A stretch of 5,731 nt of DNA from Deltaproteobacteria bacterium (GCA_013138705.1 WTCF01000216.1:1-5731); one strand, 5' to 3'; shown: positions 1 to 5,731, counted from the stretch's first letter. Notes: generated by a model not told the origin, from the sequence alone. Made by a program: numbers and translations.

Positions 1-66
1 GCCGATATCGCAGTGACAGACTCCAATGCCTTTTCCTCCCTTGTAGAAACTGCAAAGAGCGCCTGA
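1..66 (+). CDS. rplT: 50S ribosomal protein L20, C-terminal end (partial)
   Basis: Frame 1 is open from the window edge and reads ADIAVTDSNAFSSLVETAKSA followed by TGA at 64-66. This matches the conserved C-terminus of ribosomal protein L20, which typically ends in a pattern like LADIA-x-D-x-x-AF-x-x-LV-x-x-AK. L20 binds 23S rRNA early in large-subunit assembly and in some bacteria represses its own operon. Its position 15 nt upstream of pheS reproduces the classical infC-rpmI-rplT-pheST order, which supports the call. Only 21 residues are visible, so the identification depends on this tail plus the context. Confidence 0.88.
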   Translation, partial: ADIAVTDSNAFSSLVETAKSA

Positions 67-81
67 TAAAGAACCGGATAT

Positions 82-1092
82 ATGCAGGAGCGCCTAGAGG
101 AAATCAGGACTCAGGCCCTTGAGTCCACAGAATCAGCGTCCAGCGAGGAAGATCTTGAAAATATAAGAGTCAGGGTCCTTGGCCGTAAAGGGGAGCTGAC
201 CATGGTCTTAAAGGCCATAGGGAAGCTTTCTGCTGAGGAACGCCCAAAGATCGGGCAACTGGCCAACAAGCTCAAGAAGGAGATAGAGACGTCCATCAAT
301 GCCCGGAAGGAGGCGTTAAAGGACGTTCATATCCGCACCTTTATTCCAGGACTGGACCCCACACTTCCCGGAAGGCAGAGACGGCTTGGCAGATTGCACC
401 CCATCACCCAGGTGATGGATGAGATCTGTTCTGTATTTGAGAGGATGGGCTTTACCGTGGCCCAGGGTCCTGAAGTAGAACTTGATTTCTACAACTTTGA
501 GGCCCTGAATATCCCCCCGGACCACCCTGCCAGGGACATGCAGGACACGTTTTATATTGATGACAAGGTCCTGCTCCGAACTCATACCTCTCCCGTACAG
601 ATACACGCCATGGAGAGGCACAGGCCGCCAATGCGCGTAATTGCACCAGGCAAGGTGTACAGGTGTGACTCTGATATAACTCATACCCCGATGTTCCATC
701 AGGTGGAAGGGCTTATGGTGGACAGGGATGTTTCCTTTGCAGGTCTCAAGGGAGTATTGACCGCCTTTGTCCAACAGATATTTGATCCGGACACCTTGGT
801 ACGCTTCAGACCGAGCTTCTTTCCGTTTACAGAACCCAGTGCGGAAATAGACATTCAGTGCGTCATATGCAGAGGCAAGGGCTGCAGGATATGTTCCCAG
901 ACCGGCTGGATGGAGGTGCTGGGAGCCGGCATGGTACATCCCGCGGTATTCAGGCACGTGGGCTACGATACTGAAGAGTTCAGCGGATTTGCATTCGGCC
1001 TTGGGGTAGAGCGAATCGCAATGCTCAGGTTCGGTATTGACGATATCCGCCTTTTCTATGATAACGACCTGCGTTTCCTTCACCAGTTTTGA
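82..1092 (+). CDS. pheS: Phenylalanine--tRNA ligase alpha subunit
   Basis: This is the catalytic alpha subunit of the cytoplasmic (alpha-beta)2 phenylalanyl-tRNA synthetase, which activates Phe with ATP and loads it on tRNA-Phe. At 336 aa it has normal family length. Residues 1-85 form the N-terminal coiled-coil arm that contacts tRNA. The class II core follows: HPITQVMDE at 106-114, THTSPVQ at 167-173, motif 2 with YRCDSDITHTPMFHQVEG at 193-210, FPFTEPSAE at 247-255, and motif 3 GFAFGLGVERIAML at 302-315. A304 within GFAFG corresponds to the residue shaping the Phe pocket in E. coli PheS. A CxxC-x4-CxxC cluster (C260, C263, C268, C271) is present, as in many Gram-positive and deltaproteobacterial versions. 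The ATG at 82 is the only possible start, because a TAA lies in frame at 67-69. The ribosome binding site is weak, so coupling to rplT 15 nt upstream is likely. No leader peptide gene fits in the gap. Confidence 0.97.
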   Translation: MQERLEEIRTQALESTESASSEEDLENIRVRVLGRKGELTMVLKAIGKLSAEERPKIGQLANKLKKEIETSINARKEALKDVHIRTFIPGLDPTLPGRQRRLGRLHPITQVMDEICSVFERMGFTVAQGPEVELDFYNFEALNIPPDHPARDMQDTFYIDDKVLLRTHTSPVQIHAMERHRPPMRVIAPGKVYRCDSDITHTPMFHQVEGLMVDRDVSFAGLKGVLTAFVQQIFDPDTLVRFRPSFFPFTEPSAEIDIQCVICRGKGCRICSQTGWMEVLGAGMVHPAVFRHVGYDTEEFSGFAFGLGVERIAMLRFGIDDIRLFYDNDLRFLHQF

Positions 1093-1108
1093 TTAATAAA
1101 GTGATCTT

Positions 1109-1741
1109 ATGCGAATCCTGACCTCCTGGCTCAAAGAGTTTGTACATTTTACAGTGCCTGTAGAGACTCTGGCAGAAGATCTCACCATGGCCGGTCTTGA
1201 AGTAGAGGAGATAGAGCCTGCATACAAGGGTCTTGCCCCGGTCGTAGTATGCTCGGTTGAGGAGATCGCACCCCACGCTCACGCGTCGCATTTGCAGGTC
1301 TGCACGGTAATCGCAGACGAACAGAAGCTTGACGTGGTTTGCGGGGCCCCTAATGTAAAGAAGGGGCAATTAGCGGCTCTGGCAAGGCATGGGACCGTGT
1401 TGTCCAACGGTACGACCGTGGAGTCTTCTGACATCTATGGAATACGCTCTGATGGAATGCTGTGTTCAGAGGCTGAACTTGGTATCGGCGATGATGAAAC
1501 AGGAATCCTCGTACTGGAACCTGCCCCTGGACGCGAGCCGGGGAAGTCCCTTGTGGATGTTCTGGGTCTGAAAGACTGGGTCCTGGATATTGCCGTTACG
1601 CCAAACCGTCCTGACTGTCTCAGCGTACTGGGAGTCGCCAGGGAAGTATCCGCCATATACTGCATCCCCCTGACAATCCCCCAATCATCCAATCATCCAA
1701 TCATCCAATCATCCAATCCCTGTTTCCATAGAAACCCCTGA
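1109..1741 (+). CDS. pheT: Phenylalanine--tRNA ligase beta subunit, N-terminal fragment (frame-broken)
   Basis: This is the first 210 aa of the PheRS beta subunit, starting 16 nt after pheS. Residues 1-38 match the B1 start ([12 protein letters not shown], then [12 protein letters not shown]). About 40-148 is the OB-fold tRNA-binding domain, with [13 protein letters not shown] at 75-87 and [16 protein letters not shown] at 111-126. [20 protein letters not shown] at 164-183 opens the B3/B4 region. After P191 the reading runs into translated octanucleotide repeats ([12 protein letters not shown]) and stops at TGA 1739-1741 in non-homologous sequence. The next frame carries the expected continuation [13 protein letters not shown] from 1719 on, so this is a truncated pheT rather than a separate gene. 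A full beta subunit is about 800 aa. The two frames overlap only between a stop at 1671-1673 (downstream frame) and 1741, and the repeat fills most of that interval. Unless the frame is restored, the product would lack editing and anticodon-binding domains. Confidence 0.9.
   Translation: MRILTSWLKEFVHFTVPVETLAEDLTMAGLEVEEIEPAYKGLAPVVVCSVEEIAPHAHASHLQVCTVIADEQKLDVVCGAPNVKKGQLAALARHGTVLSNGTTVESSDIYGIRSDGMLCSEAELGIGDDETGILVLEPAPGREPGKSLVDVLGLKDWVLDIAVTPNRPDCLSVLGVAREVSAIYCIPLTIPQSSNHPIIQSSNPCFHRNP
1681..1718 (+). repeat. Tandem octanucleotide array (CCAATCAT/AATCATCC, 4.75 copies) inside pheT
   Basis: Four perfect AATCATCC units occupy 1683-1714. With the flanking bases, the period-8 array spans 1681-1718. 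AATCCC stands on both sides (1675-1680 and 1715-1720), exactly 40 bp, or five periods, apart. The + strand has no G from 1673 to 1721. The unit reads NHPIIQSS over three copies and has no stop in any forward frame. The array lies at the domain linker after the OB fold of PheT and is where the pheT frame changes. Each copy gained or lost shifts the downstream frame. This is a simple-sequence repeat of the kind that mutates by slipped-strand mispairing. Confidence 0.95.
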
Positions 1742-1742
1742 C
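1733..1742 (+). other. Possible +1 frameshift-prone site (CCC-TGA-C) at the end of the first pheT frame
   Basis: The first pheT frame ends AAC CCC TGA followed by C. A +1 slip of the proline codon from CCC to CCT would continue as GAC CTG TGC (D-L-C), exactly the conserved PheT sequence of the downstream frame. CCC followed by a slow A-site codon is a known type of +1-prone context, and the TGA-C stop resembles that of the prfB shift site. No internal Shine-Dalgarno or clear stimulatory structure is seen nearby. The homologous reading starts upstream of this point, so this would be a rescue route rather than an ancestral programmed site. Confidence 0.25.
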
Positions 1743-1769
1743 CTGTGCGGCAGATATACGGCTGCCGTA

Positions 1770-3521
1770 ATGGAAGGGATCAGGATCGGTCCTTCACCTT
1801 ACTGGATGGCTATGAGATTGCAGGCCAGTGGAATCAGGCCGATAAACAATGTAGTGGATGTGACAAACTACGTACTGATAGAACGAGGACAACCGCTCCA
1901 TGCCTTTGATCTGGATATGCTGACAGGACCGGCTATTAAAGTCAGGCCGGCAAGGCCTGGAGAAAAGATAAAGACCATTGACGGAAAGGACAGAGAAATC
2001 CGGCCGGATATGCTGGTCATTGCAGATGCGGAGAGGCCGGTGGCAGTGGCCGGTGTCATGGGCGGGGCTGAAACCGAGGTCAATGATGATACAAAGCGCA
2101 TACTCCTTGAAAGCGCCTGGTTTGCTCCAACGCAGGTAAGAAGGACATCCAAGGCCCTTAAAACGATTACAGAGTCCTCATACCGGTTTGAGCGGGGTGT
2201 TGACCCGGAAGGAGTAATAAGTGCACTTTACAGGACAGTGGAGCTTATTGGTCAGGTAACCGGCGGCTGTCTGGTTCAAGAGATTAAGGATGTTTATCCA
2301 AGACCCTATAAACCCGGATATCTGTCTCTTCGTCCTGAGAGGGCCAACAAGCTTCTCGGCACAGGGCTTGAGCCCGGACAGATAGCCCAATTCCTGAAAA
2401 GGATTGGTATTGAGCTTAGTCATGTTGACGATGAAAAAATCAAAGGAATGGCGCCCACATACCGTCTTGACCTGAAAGAAGAGGTTGATCTGGTAGAAGA
2501 GATAGCCCGACTCCACGGTTTTCCCAATATACCGACTCAGGTACCCAGGGCCGGGATTGCCGCCAGGGCCCCGGAACCGTCTCAAGGGCTTGTTCACAGG
2601 ATAAGAAATATCCTTTCATCTCAGGGCATGACCGAGGTGATCTCATATAGTTTTATGTCACCAGAGGAAATAGATGCACTGGGTCTGGGCAAAAATGATC
2701 CAAGGATGCAGATGGTAAGTGTACAGAACCCCTTGAGCGATGATCAGTCGGTAATGAGGACCAGTATCATCCCCTCGTTGATGGGGACAGTAGCCAGAAA
2801 CCAGGCGAGGCGGAACATGGACCTTGGACTTTTTGAGATCGGCACTGTATTTTATGCAAAGGGAACAGGTGAACTTCCTCTTGAAGAACAGAGAATAGTT
2901 GCCCTGTGCACAGGGGCGCGCTATCCTGAATCATGGTCATGGCCAAAGGAGCAGGTAGATCTTTTTGATTTAAAAGGAGTGCTGCAAGGGTTGCTCCAGG
3001 CCCTTGGGATCTCCGAATGGAAAACCATATTAGAGACACCGGATGGTCCTTTTTACCTGCCAGGCACTTCAGCCGGTGTAGTATGGGGGGGAAATTCCGT
3101 CCTGGGCAGCTTTGGGCAAATCGATCCGGATATTTTGAAATTCTGGGATATAGACGGGCCGGTATTTTTGTTTGAACTCTCTTTTAATGCTTTAGAAACA
3201 GCCGCGTCCCGGCAGCTTAAATTCACTCCCCTTGCCAGGTATCCTGCTGTGGAGAGGGATATTGCAGTAATTGTCCCGGACAGGCTTTCTGCTCAAGATC
3301 TCCTGGAATATATTTCCGGACAGGCCCCGGATTTTCTTGAAGAAGTGCGGATCTTTGATATTTACAGGGGAAAACCTGTTCCAGAAGGCTCAAAGAGCAT
3401 AGGCATGCGCTTTACATACAGGGCTTTGGATCATACACTCTCAGACCATGAGGTCTCAGAAGTCCATGATCCAATGGTCCGCTCTGTTCTTCAATCCTAT
3501 AAGGCAAAGCTGAGGGACTGA
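1770..3521 (+). CDS. pheT: Phenylalanine--tRNA ligase beta subunit, C-terminal fragment (frame-broken)
   Basis: This is the rest of the PheRS beta subunit, +1 relative to the upstream fragment. The first ATG is at 1770, but homologous sequence begins before it: [17 protein letters not shown] is encoded at 1719-1769 in the same frame, so 1770 is probably not a natural start, and no good ribosome binding site precedes it. In order it holds the B3/B4 editing domain ([23 protein letters not shown] and [11 protein letters not shown]), the B5 domain with [16 protein letters not shown], and the catalytic-like B6/B7 region. The last ~90 residues form the FDX-ACB anticodon-binding domain ([13 protein letters not shown] through [21 protein letters not shown]). 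The open frame shows no other damage, which argues that the break is recent, reversible or artefactual. Joined to 1109-1741 with a one-nucleotide correction it would give 803 aa, normal for the family. It ends in TGATG, overlapping ihfA by one base. Confidence 0.92.
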   Translation: MEGIRIGPSPYWMAMRLQASGIRPINNVVDVTNYVLIERGQPLHAFDLDMLTGPAIKVRPARPGEKIKTIDGKDREIRPDMLVIADAERPVAVAGVMGGAETEVNDDTKRILLESAWFAPTQVRRTSKALKTITESSYRFERGVDPEGVISALYRTVELIGQVTGGCLVQEIKDVYPRPYKPGYLSLRPERANKLLGTGLEPGQIAQFLKRIGIELSHVDDEKIKGMAPTYRLDLKEEVDLVEEIARLHGFPNIPTQVPRAGIAARAPEPSQGLVHRIRNILSSQGMTEVISYSFMSPEEIDALGLGKNDPRMQMVSVQNPLSDDQSVMRTSIIPSLMGTVARNQARRNMDLGLFEIGTVFYAKGTGELPLEEQRIVALCTGARYPESWSWPKEQVDLFDLKGVLQGLLQALGISEWKTILETPDGPFYLPGTSAGVVWGGNSVLGSFGQIDPDILKFWDIDGPVFLFELSFNALETAASRQLKFTPLARYPAVERDIAVIVPDRLSAQDLLEYISGQAPDFLEEVRIFDIYRGKPVPEGSKSIGMRFTYRALDHTLSDHEVSEVHDPMVRSVLQSYKAKLRD

Positions 3522-3523
3522 TG
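3512..3523 (+). promoter_or_regulatory. pheT/ihfA coupling junction with Shine-Dalgarno
   Basis: GAGGG at 3512-3516, inside the last pheT codons, lies 4 nt before the ihfA ATG at 3521, and the pheT TGA (3519-3521) shares one base with that ATG (TGATG). This arrangement favours translational coupling, so ihfA expression may depend partly on ribosomes finishing pheT. Confidence 0.7.
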
Positions 3524-3835
3524 GGGGCCTTGACCAAACGGGAAATCGCGGAGACAGTAAGCAATGAGCTTGGCTATTCCTTGCGTGTCAGCCTGCAACT
3601 GGTCAATGAGATCTTCAGCCAGATCAAGGCATCACTGATCAATGGCGATCAGGTGAAGATTGTGAGGTTTGGTGCCCTGCGCAGCGTGCAAAAGTCAGCA
3701 CGCAGAGGGACCAGCCCTGTTAATGGGGAGCCGATTATTATTCCCGCCCAGCGCACAGTGGCTTTCCGCCCCAGCCGGTTACTTAAGAGGATCGTAAATG
3801 CCAGGACAGGGGAAGAAATACTACCGGATAGGTGA
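3521..3835 (+). CDS. ihfA: Integration host factor alpha subunit-like (HU/IHF family) nucleoid protein
   Basis: The 104-aa product has the length and layout of the HU/IHF family. The N-terminal helical dimerisation part is LTKREIAETVSNELGYSLRVSLQLVNEIF, followed by IKASLINGDQVKIVRFGAL (the conserved V-K-x-x-x-FG turn), then the DNA-binding arm RRGTSPVNGEPIIIPAQR with the proline that intercalates DNA in IHF, and the VAFRPSRLLKRIVN end. It sharply bends DNA as a dimer and acts in nucleoid structure, recombination and sigma-54 promoters. The position directly after pheT is the standard ihfA location, which is why alpha is preferred over HU or IHF beta. The ATG at 3521 has a GAGGG 4 nt upstream and overlaps the pheT stop. 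FG-A-L is slightly divergent from the common FG-N/T-F. The last 38 nt double as the start of the next gene. Confidence 0.9.
   Translation: MGALTKREIAETVSNELGYSLRVSLQLVNEIFSQIKASLINGDQVKIVRFGALRSVQKSARRGTSPVNGEPIIIPAQRTVAFRPSRLLKRIVNARTGEEILPDR
3785..3791 (+). promoter_or_regulatory. Shine-Dalgarno AAGAGGA of the MerR-like gene, inside ihfA
   Basis: AAGAGGA lies 6 nt before the ATG at 3798. It is the strongest ribosome binding site in the window and it decides the start of the MerR-like gene, even though it lies within the coding end of ihfA and forces a 38-nt overlap. Confidence 0.75.
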
Positions 3836-4133
3836 GGTAAGTGAGCTGATCGGGGTTGAACCTCATGTGCTTCGCTACTGGGAAGGCGAATTTCGGCAAA
3901 TCCATACCCACAGGGTTGCAAAACAACGTCTTTACAGGATTGAAGATATAGATTTTATAAGGCGTATAAAAACTCTTCTTTACGATGAAGGATTTACTAT
4001 AGCCGGTGCCAGGAGGCGGATCACAGAAGAACAAAAGATGAAGGATGCCGGAGACAGGACCAATAAGTTGCTCAAGGAAATCCGGCATGAACTAATTGCC
4101 ATCAGAGAGATGATCGGTCCAAATAATGGATGA
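3798..4133 (+). CDS. Small MerR-family HTH transcriptional regulator
   Basis: The 111-aa protein begins with a MerR-type winged HTH: YYRIGEVSELIGVEPHVLRYWEGEF at residues 9-33 (helix-turn-helix and the diagnostic LRYWE), then a wing with RVAKQRLYRIEDIDFIRRIKTLLYDEGFTIAGARR. The remaining ~35 residues are charged and helical (KMKDAGDRTNKLLKEIRHELIAIREMI) and could form the dimerising coiled coil. There is no C-terminal effector domain and not one cysteine, so it is not a metal or thiol sensor of the classical kind. A regulator of this type next to ihfA is, as far as I recall, a recurring arrangement in Deltaproteobacteria. Its target is unknown; autoregulation of this operon is one possibility. 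The start follows a good Shine-Dalgarno and places the HTH right at the N-terminus, as is normal for MerR proteins. It overlaps ihfA by 38 nt and pheA by 8 nt. Confidence 0.88.
   Translation: MPGQGKKYYRIGEVSELIGVEPHVLRYWEGEFRQIHTHRVAKQRLYRIEDIDFIRRIKTLLYDEGFTIAGARRRITEEQKMKDAGDRTNKLLKEIRHELIAIREMIGPNNG
4126..4133 (+). promoter_or_regulatory. merR/pheA stop-start overlap (ATGGATGA)
   Basis: The pheA ATG (4126-4128) precedes the MerR gene's TGA (4131-4133), giving an 8-nt overlap. Only a distant purine run (around 4104-4110) precedes the ATG, so pheA initiation probably relies on coupling to upstream translation. Confidence 0.6.
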
Positions 4134-5235
4134 CAGTCAGTATCAAGAACTCAAACGCCTCAGACAGCGAATTGATAAAATAGACGTTGAGCTTGTAAGC
4201 CTGCTTCAGGAACGCCTGGAGGTGGCGGAGGAAATCGGCCGGACTAAGGCGGAATCCTCCCAGCAGCCCCTTGATCTTTCCCGCGAACGGGAAGTCATCC
4301 AGCACATTCTGAAGCAAAATGCCAAAAATTTTCCTCCTGAAGGCCTAAGGGTCATATTCGGGGAGATCATATCTGCCTGCAGGAACGCCCAGCGGCCGGC
4401 CAGGCTGGGATATCTCGGCCCTGAGACAACCTTTACCCACATGGCAGCAGCCCGGTTCTTCGGCCATGCCCCTGAGTTTGTTCCCCTGGGGAACATTACC
4501 GAGGTATTTGAAGAAGTAGAACGCAGACGTACAGACTATGGGGTGGTGCCGGTAGAAAATTCGGTTGAGGGGACCGTAGCCCTGACCCTGGACGGGCTCT
4601 GTGATTTTAAGGTCAAGGTATGCGGAGAAGTTTATTTGCCTATCTCCCACGACCTCATCAGTCAGAGCGGCAGGATAGACAAGATCCGCCGCGTACTTTC
4701 TCATCCCCATGCCCTGGCCCAGTGCAGAGGATGGCTGCAACGTAACATGCGGGCAGTCCCGACAGAAGAGGTGGTCAGCACTGCCCAGGCAGCCCGGTGG
4801 GCAGCGGTTGATTCTTCCGTGGCGGCCATTGCCAGTCCCTTGGCAGCCCGCACCTACAACCTTCAGACAGTTGCCAGGCACATCGAGGACTTTGCAGGAA
4901 ACACCACCCGGTTCCTGGTTCTCGGCAATGAGTGTCCCAAACCAAGCGGGAAAGACAAGACCTCCTTACTATTAAGCCTTGAGGACCGCCCGGGTTCGCT
5001 GTTCAAGTTACTTGAGCCCCTGGCAAAACTTGGAATAAACCTCACCAAAATACAGTCCAGGCCGGTAAAAAACGAGCCCTGGAGATACCTGTTCTATGTA
5101 GATATTGCAGGTCACATAGAAGAACCGACTGTACAGGAAGGAATCAAGGCCATTAGAAAAGGCTGCACCTTTCTGGAATGGTTGGGCTCATATCCCATGG
5201 GGGAAATGGCGGAACCGGTGCAAATGCCGATTTGA
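4126..5235 (+). CDS. pheA: Bifunctional chorismate mutase / prephenate dehydratase (P-protein)
   Basis: The 369-aa cytoplasmic enzyme converts chorismate to prephenate and then to phenylpyruvate, the precursor of L-Phe. Residues ~8-90 form an AroQ chorismate mutase helix bundle. By alignment with E. coli PheA from memory, R13, R30, K41, D50, R53, E54 and probably Q89 are the catalytic set, all present. The prephenate dehydratase domain spans ~93-268, with GPETTFTHMAA (98-108), YGVVPVENSVEG (138-149), SHPHALAQC (192-200) and the catalytic TRF motif in NTTRFLVLG (259-267). The ACT domain (~278-360) has RPGSLFKLL (288-296) and IQSRP (309-313), where most relatives have ESRP. ACT domains bind Phe for feedback inhibition. 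It closes the cluster containing pheST, so Phe synthesis and Phe-tRNA charging are likely co-transcribed. No terminator is seen after the stop. Confidence 0.96.
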   Translation: MDDSQYQELKRLRQRIDKIDVELVSLLQERLEVAEEIGRTKAESSQQPLDLSREREVIQHILKQNAKNFPPEGLRVIFGEIISACRNAQRPARLGYLGPETTFTHMAAARFFGHAPEFVPLGNITEVFEEVERRRTDYGVVPVENSVEGTVALTLDGLCDFKVKVCGEVYLPISHDLISQSGRIDKIRRVLSHPHALAQCRGWLQRNMRAVPTEEVVSTAQAARWAAVDSSVAAIASPLAARTYNLQTVARHIEDFAGNTTRFLVLGNECPKPSGKDKTSLLLSLEDRPGSLFKLLEPLAKLGINLTKIQSRPVKNEPWRYLFYVDIAGHIEEPTVQEGIKAIRKGCTFLEWLGSYPMGEMAEPVQMPI

Positions 5236-5280
5236 TTGCAATTTGCCCGCGGTTGAAACCCTGCGAAAGCCTACTGAGGT
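5236..5280. other. Short intergenic gap between convergent genes
   Basis: This 45-nt gap separates pheA from the convergent gene on the - strand. I see no hairpin followed by a T-run in either direction, so no intrinsic terminator can be called for either gene. Confidence 0.6.
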
Positions 5281-5731
5281 TCATTTCAATGGATCTTTTG
5301 CGATATATTTTACAGATGCGCCCGCCTTTATCGTATCATCCTTTTTGGGTATAAAATTGAATCCGGATTCGCCTGCATTCCTATAGCCAATAGCAGTTGC
5401 GCCCTTATCAAGAAGGTCTAAGACAACCTCTCCCCAACTTATATCTTTGTCTATCTCAATGTTGTACTGATTACCTTTGCTCTGATTGGAGAAAATGCAT
5501 TCAGCAAATTCAATTGCACCAGGGTCCTGAAGCTCCTGGACAAGCTCTCCTGCCCTTGAAACCGAAACAACACGGTCACACTCCGCTATTTCAAACAAGT
5601 AGCTGTCTTCCCGGACCTTTTCAGCAATGGTATATGCATCAGGATTCAGGCGTTCGCTCATAATGACAGCTGATGATGAGAATTCATCAGACACCTCATC
5701 AAAGGGATCATTGGCAAGCACAAGAACATGG
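5281..5731 (-). CDS. RCK/TrkA-type ion-channel regulatory protein, C-terminal part (partial)
   Basis: The - strand frame is open from the window edge to TGA at 5281-5283, about 149 residues. It begins VLVLANDPFDEVSDEF, continues with LNPDAYTIAEKVREDSYLFEIAECDRVVS and LVQELQDPGAIEF, and ends with YNIEIDKDISWGEVVLDLL, GATAIGYRNAGE, FIPKKDDTIKAGASVKYIAKD. This order resembles the second half of an RCK_N (Rossmann, NAD-binding-like) domain followed by a TrkA_C/RCK_C-like lobe, as found in potassium-channel and Castor/DMI1-like proteins. No membrane segment is in the visible part; any pore would lie upstream, outside the window. A GTG at 5719-5721 could be read as a start, but the homologous-looking beta strand VLVLAND crosses it, so the gene is truncated by the edge. 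Function is inferred from pattern only. It is transcribed toward pheA and is unrelated to the Phe operon. Confidence 0.62.
   Translation of the reverse strand, partial: HVLVLANDPFDEVSDEFSSSAVIMSERLNPDAYTIAEKVREDSYLFEIAECDRVVSVSRAGELVQELQDPGAIEFAECIFSNQSKGNQYNIEIDKDISWGEVVLDLLDKGATAIGYRNAGESGFNFIPKKDDTIKAGASVKYIAKDPLK

Noticed and set aside
316..1083. A 255-aa open frame on the - strand opposite pheS
   Set aside because: It is an antisense shadow of an unmistakable pheS, with no recognisable motif and no ribosome binding site. The high cysteine, histidine and tyrosine content is typical of reverse reading.
1681..1718. Short repeat array considered as a CRISPR or iteron origin
   Set aside because: The units are 8 bp and directly contiguous without spacers, they lie inside a coding gene, and no cas or replication gene is nearby.
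1109..3521. pheT as a decayed pseudogene
   Set aside because: There is only one frame defect, at a slippage-prone repeat. All domains and motifs on both sides are intact, the gene is normally essential, and the adjacent operon is healthy, so degeneration is not supported.
4345..4881. A 178-aa open frame on the - strand opposite pheA
   Set aside because: It is a shadow of the dehydratase domain, with no family features and codon content dictated by the sense strand.
5220..5246. Inverted repeat GCAAAT...ATTTGC around the pheA stop as a terminator
   Set aside because: It has only six AT-rich pairs, a 15-nt loop containing the stop codon, and no T-run afterwards.
5719..5721. GTG on the - strand as the true start of the RCK-like gene
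   Set aside because: The frame stays open to the window edge and the residues before GTG continue a typical V-L-V-L-A-N-D beta strand, so the gene most likely extends outside the window.

Overview
The window is a stretch of a translation and phenylalanine operon from a bacterium, most likely a Desulfobacterota (Deltaproteobacteria) member or a close relative. That placement is an inference. It rests on the gene order rplT-pheS-pheT-ihfA followed by a short MerR-type regulator, on the four-cysteine insertion in PheS, and on the sequence style of PheS, PheT and PheA. No database search was possible.

Layout on the + strand: the last 21 codons of rplT (ribosomal protein L20), then pheS and pheT (the two subunits of phenylalanyl-tRNA synthetase), ihfA (IHF/HU family nucleoid protein), a small MerR-like HTH protein, and pheA (chorismate mutase / prephenate dehydratase with an ACT domain). 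The genes are packed tightly: 15 nt between rplT and pheS, 16 nt between pheS and pheT, a 1-nt overlap between pheT and ihfA, a 38-nt overlap between ihfA and merR, and an 8-nt overlap between merR and pheA. No internal promoter or terminator is evident. The logic is clear: pheA feeds phenylalanine synthesis, and PheST loads that phenylalanine onto tRNA. On the - strand, converging on pheA, lies the C-terminal part of a protein resembling an RCK/TrkA-type ion-channel regulatory domain, cut by the window edge.

The standout is pheT. The gene is homologous along its whole length but is broken into two reading frames (1109-1741 and 1770-3521). The frame change falls exactly at a tandem array of the octanucleotide AATCATCC (four perfect copies plus a partial one, 1681-1718). 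Because 8 is not a multiple of 3, copy number decides whether pheT is one ORF. The four copies seen here are out of frame, whereas 2 or 5 copies, or clean loss of the 40-bp insert, would restore a single ORF of about 790-806 residues. This looks like a contingency-type (phase-variable) repeat inside a normally essential gene, or a sequencing/assembly copy-number error, or a gene rescued by frameshifting. A shift-prone CCC-TGA-C lies at the very end of the first ORF. Apart from this, the region is ordinary housekeeping sequence.
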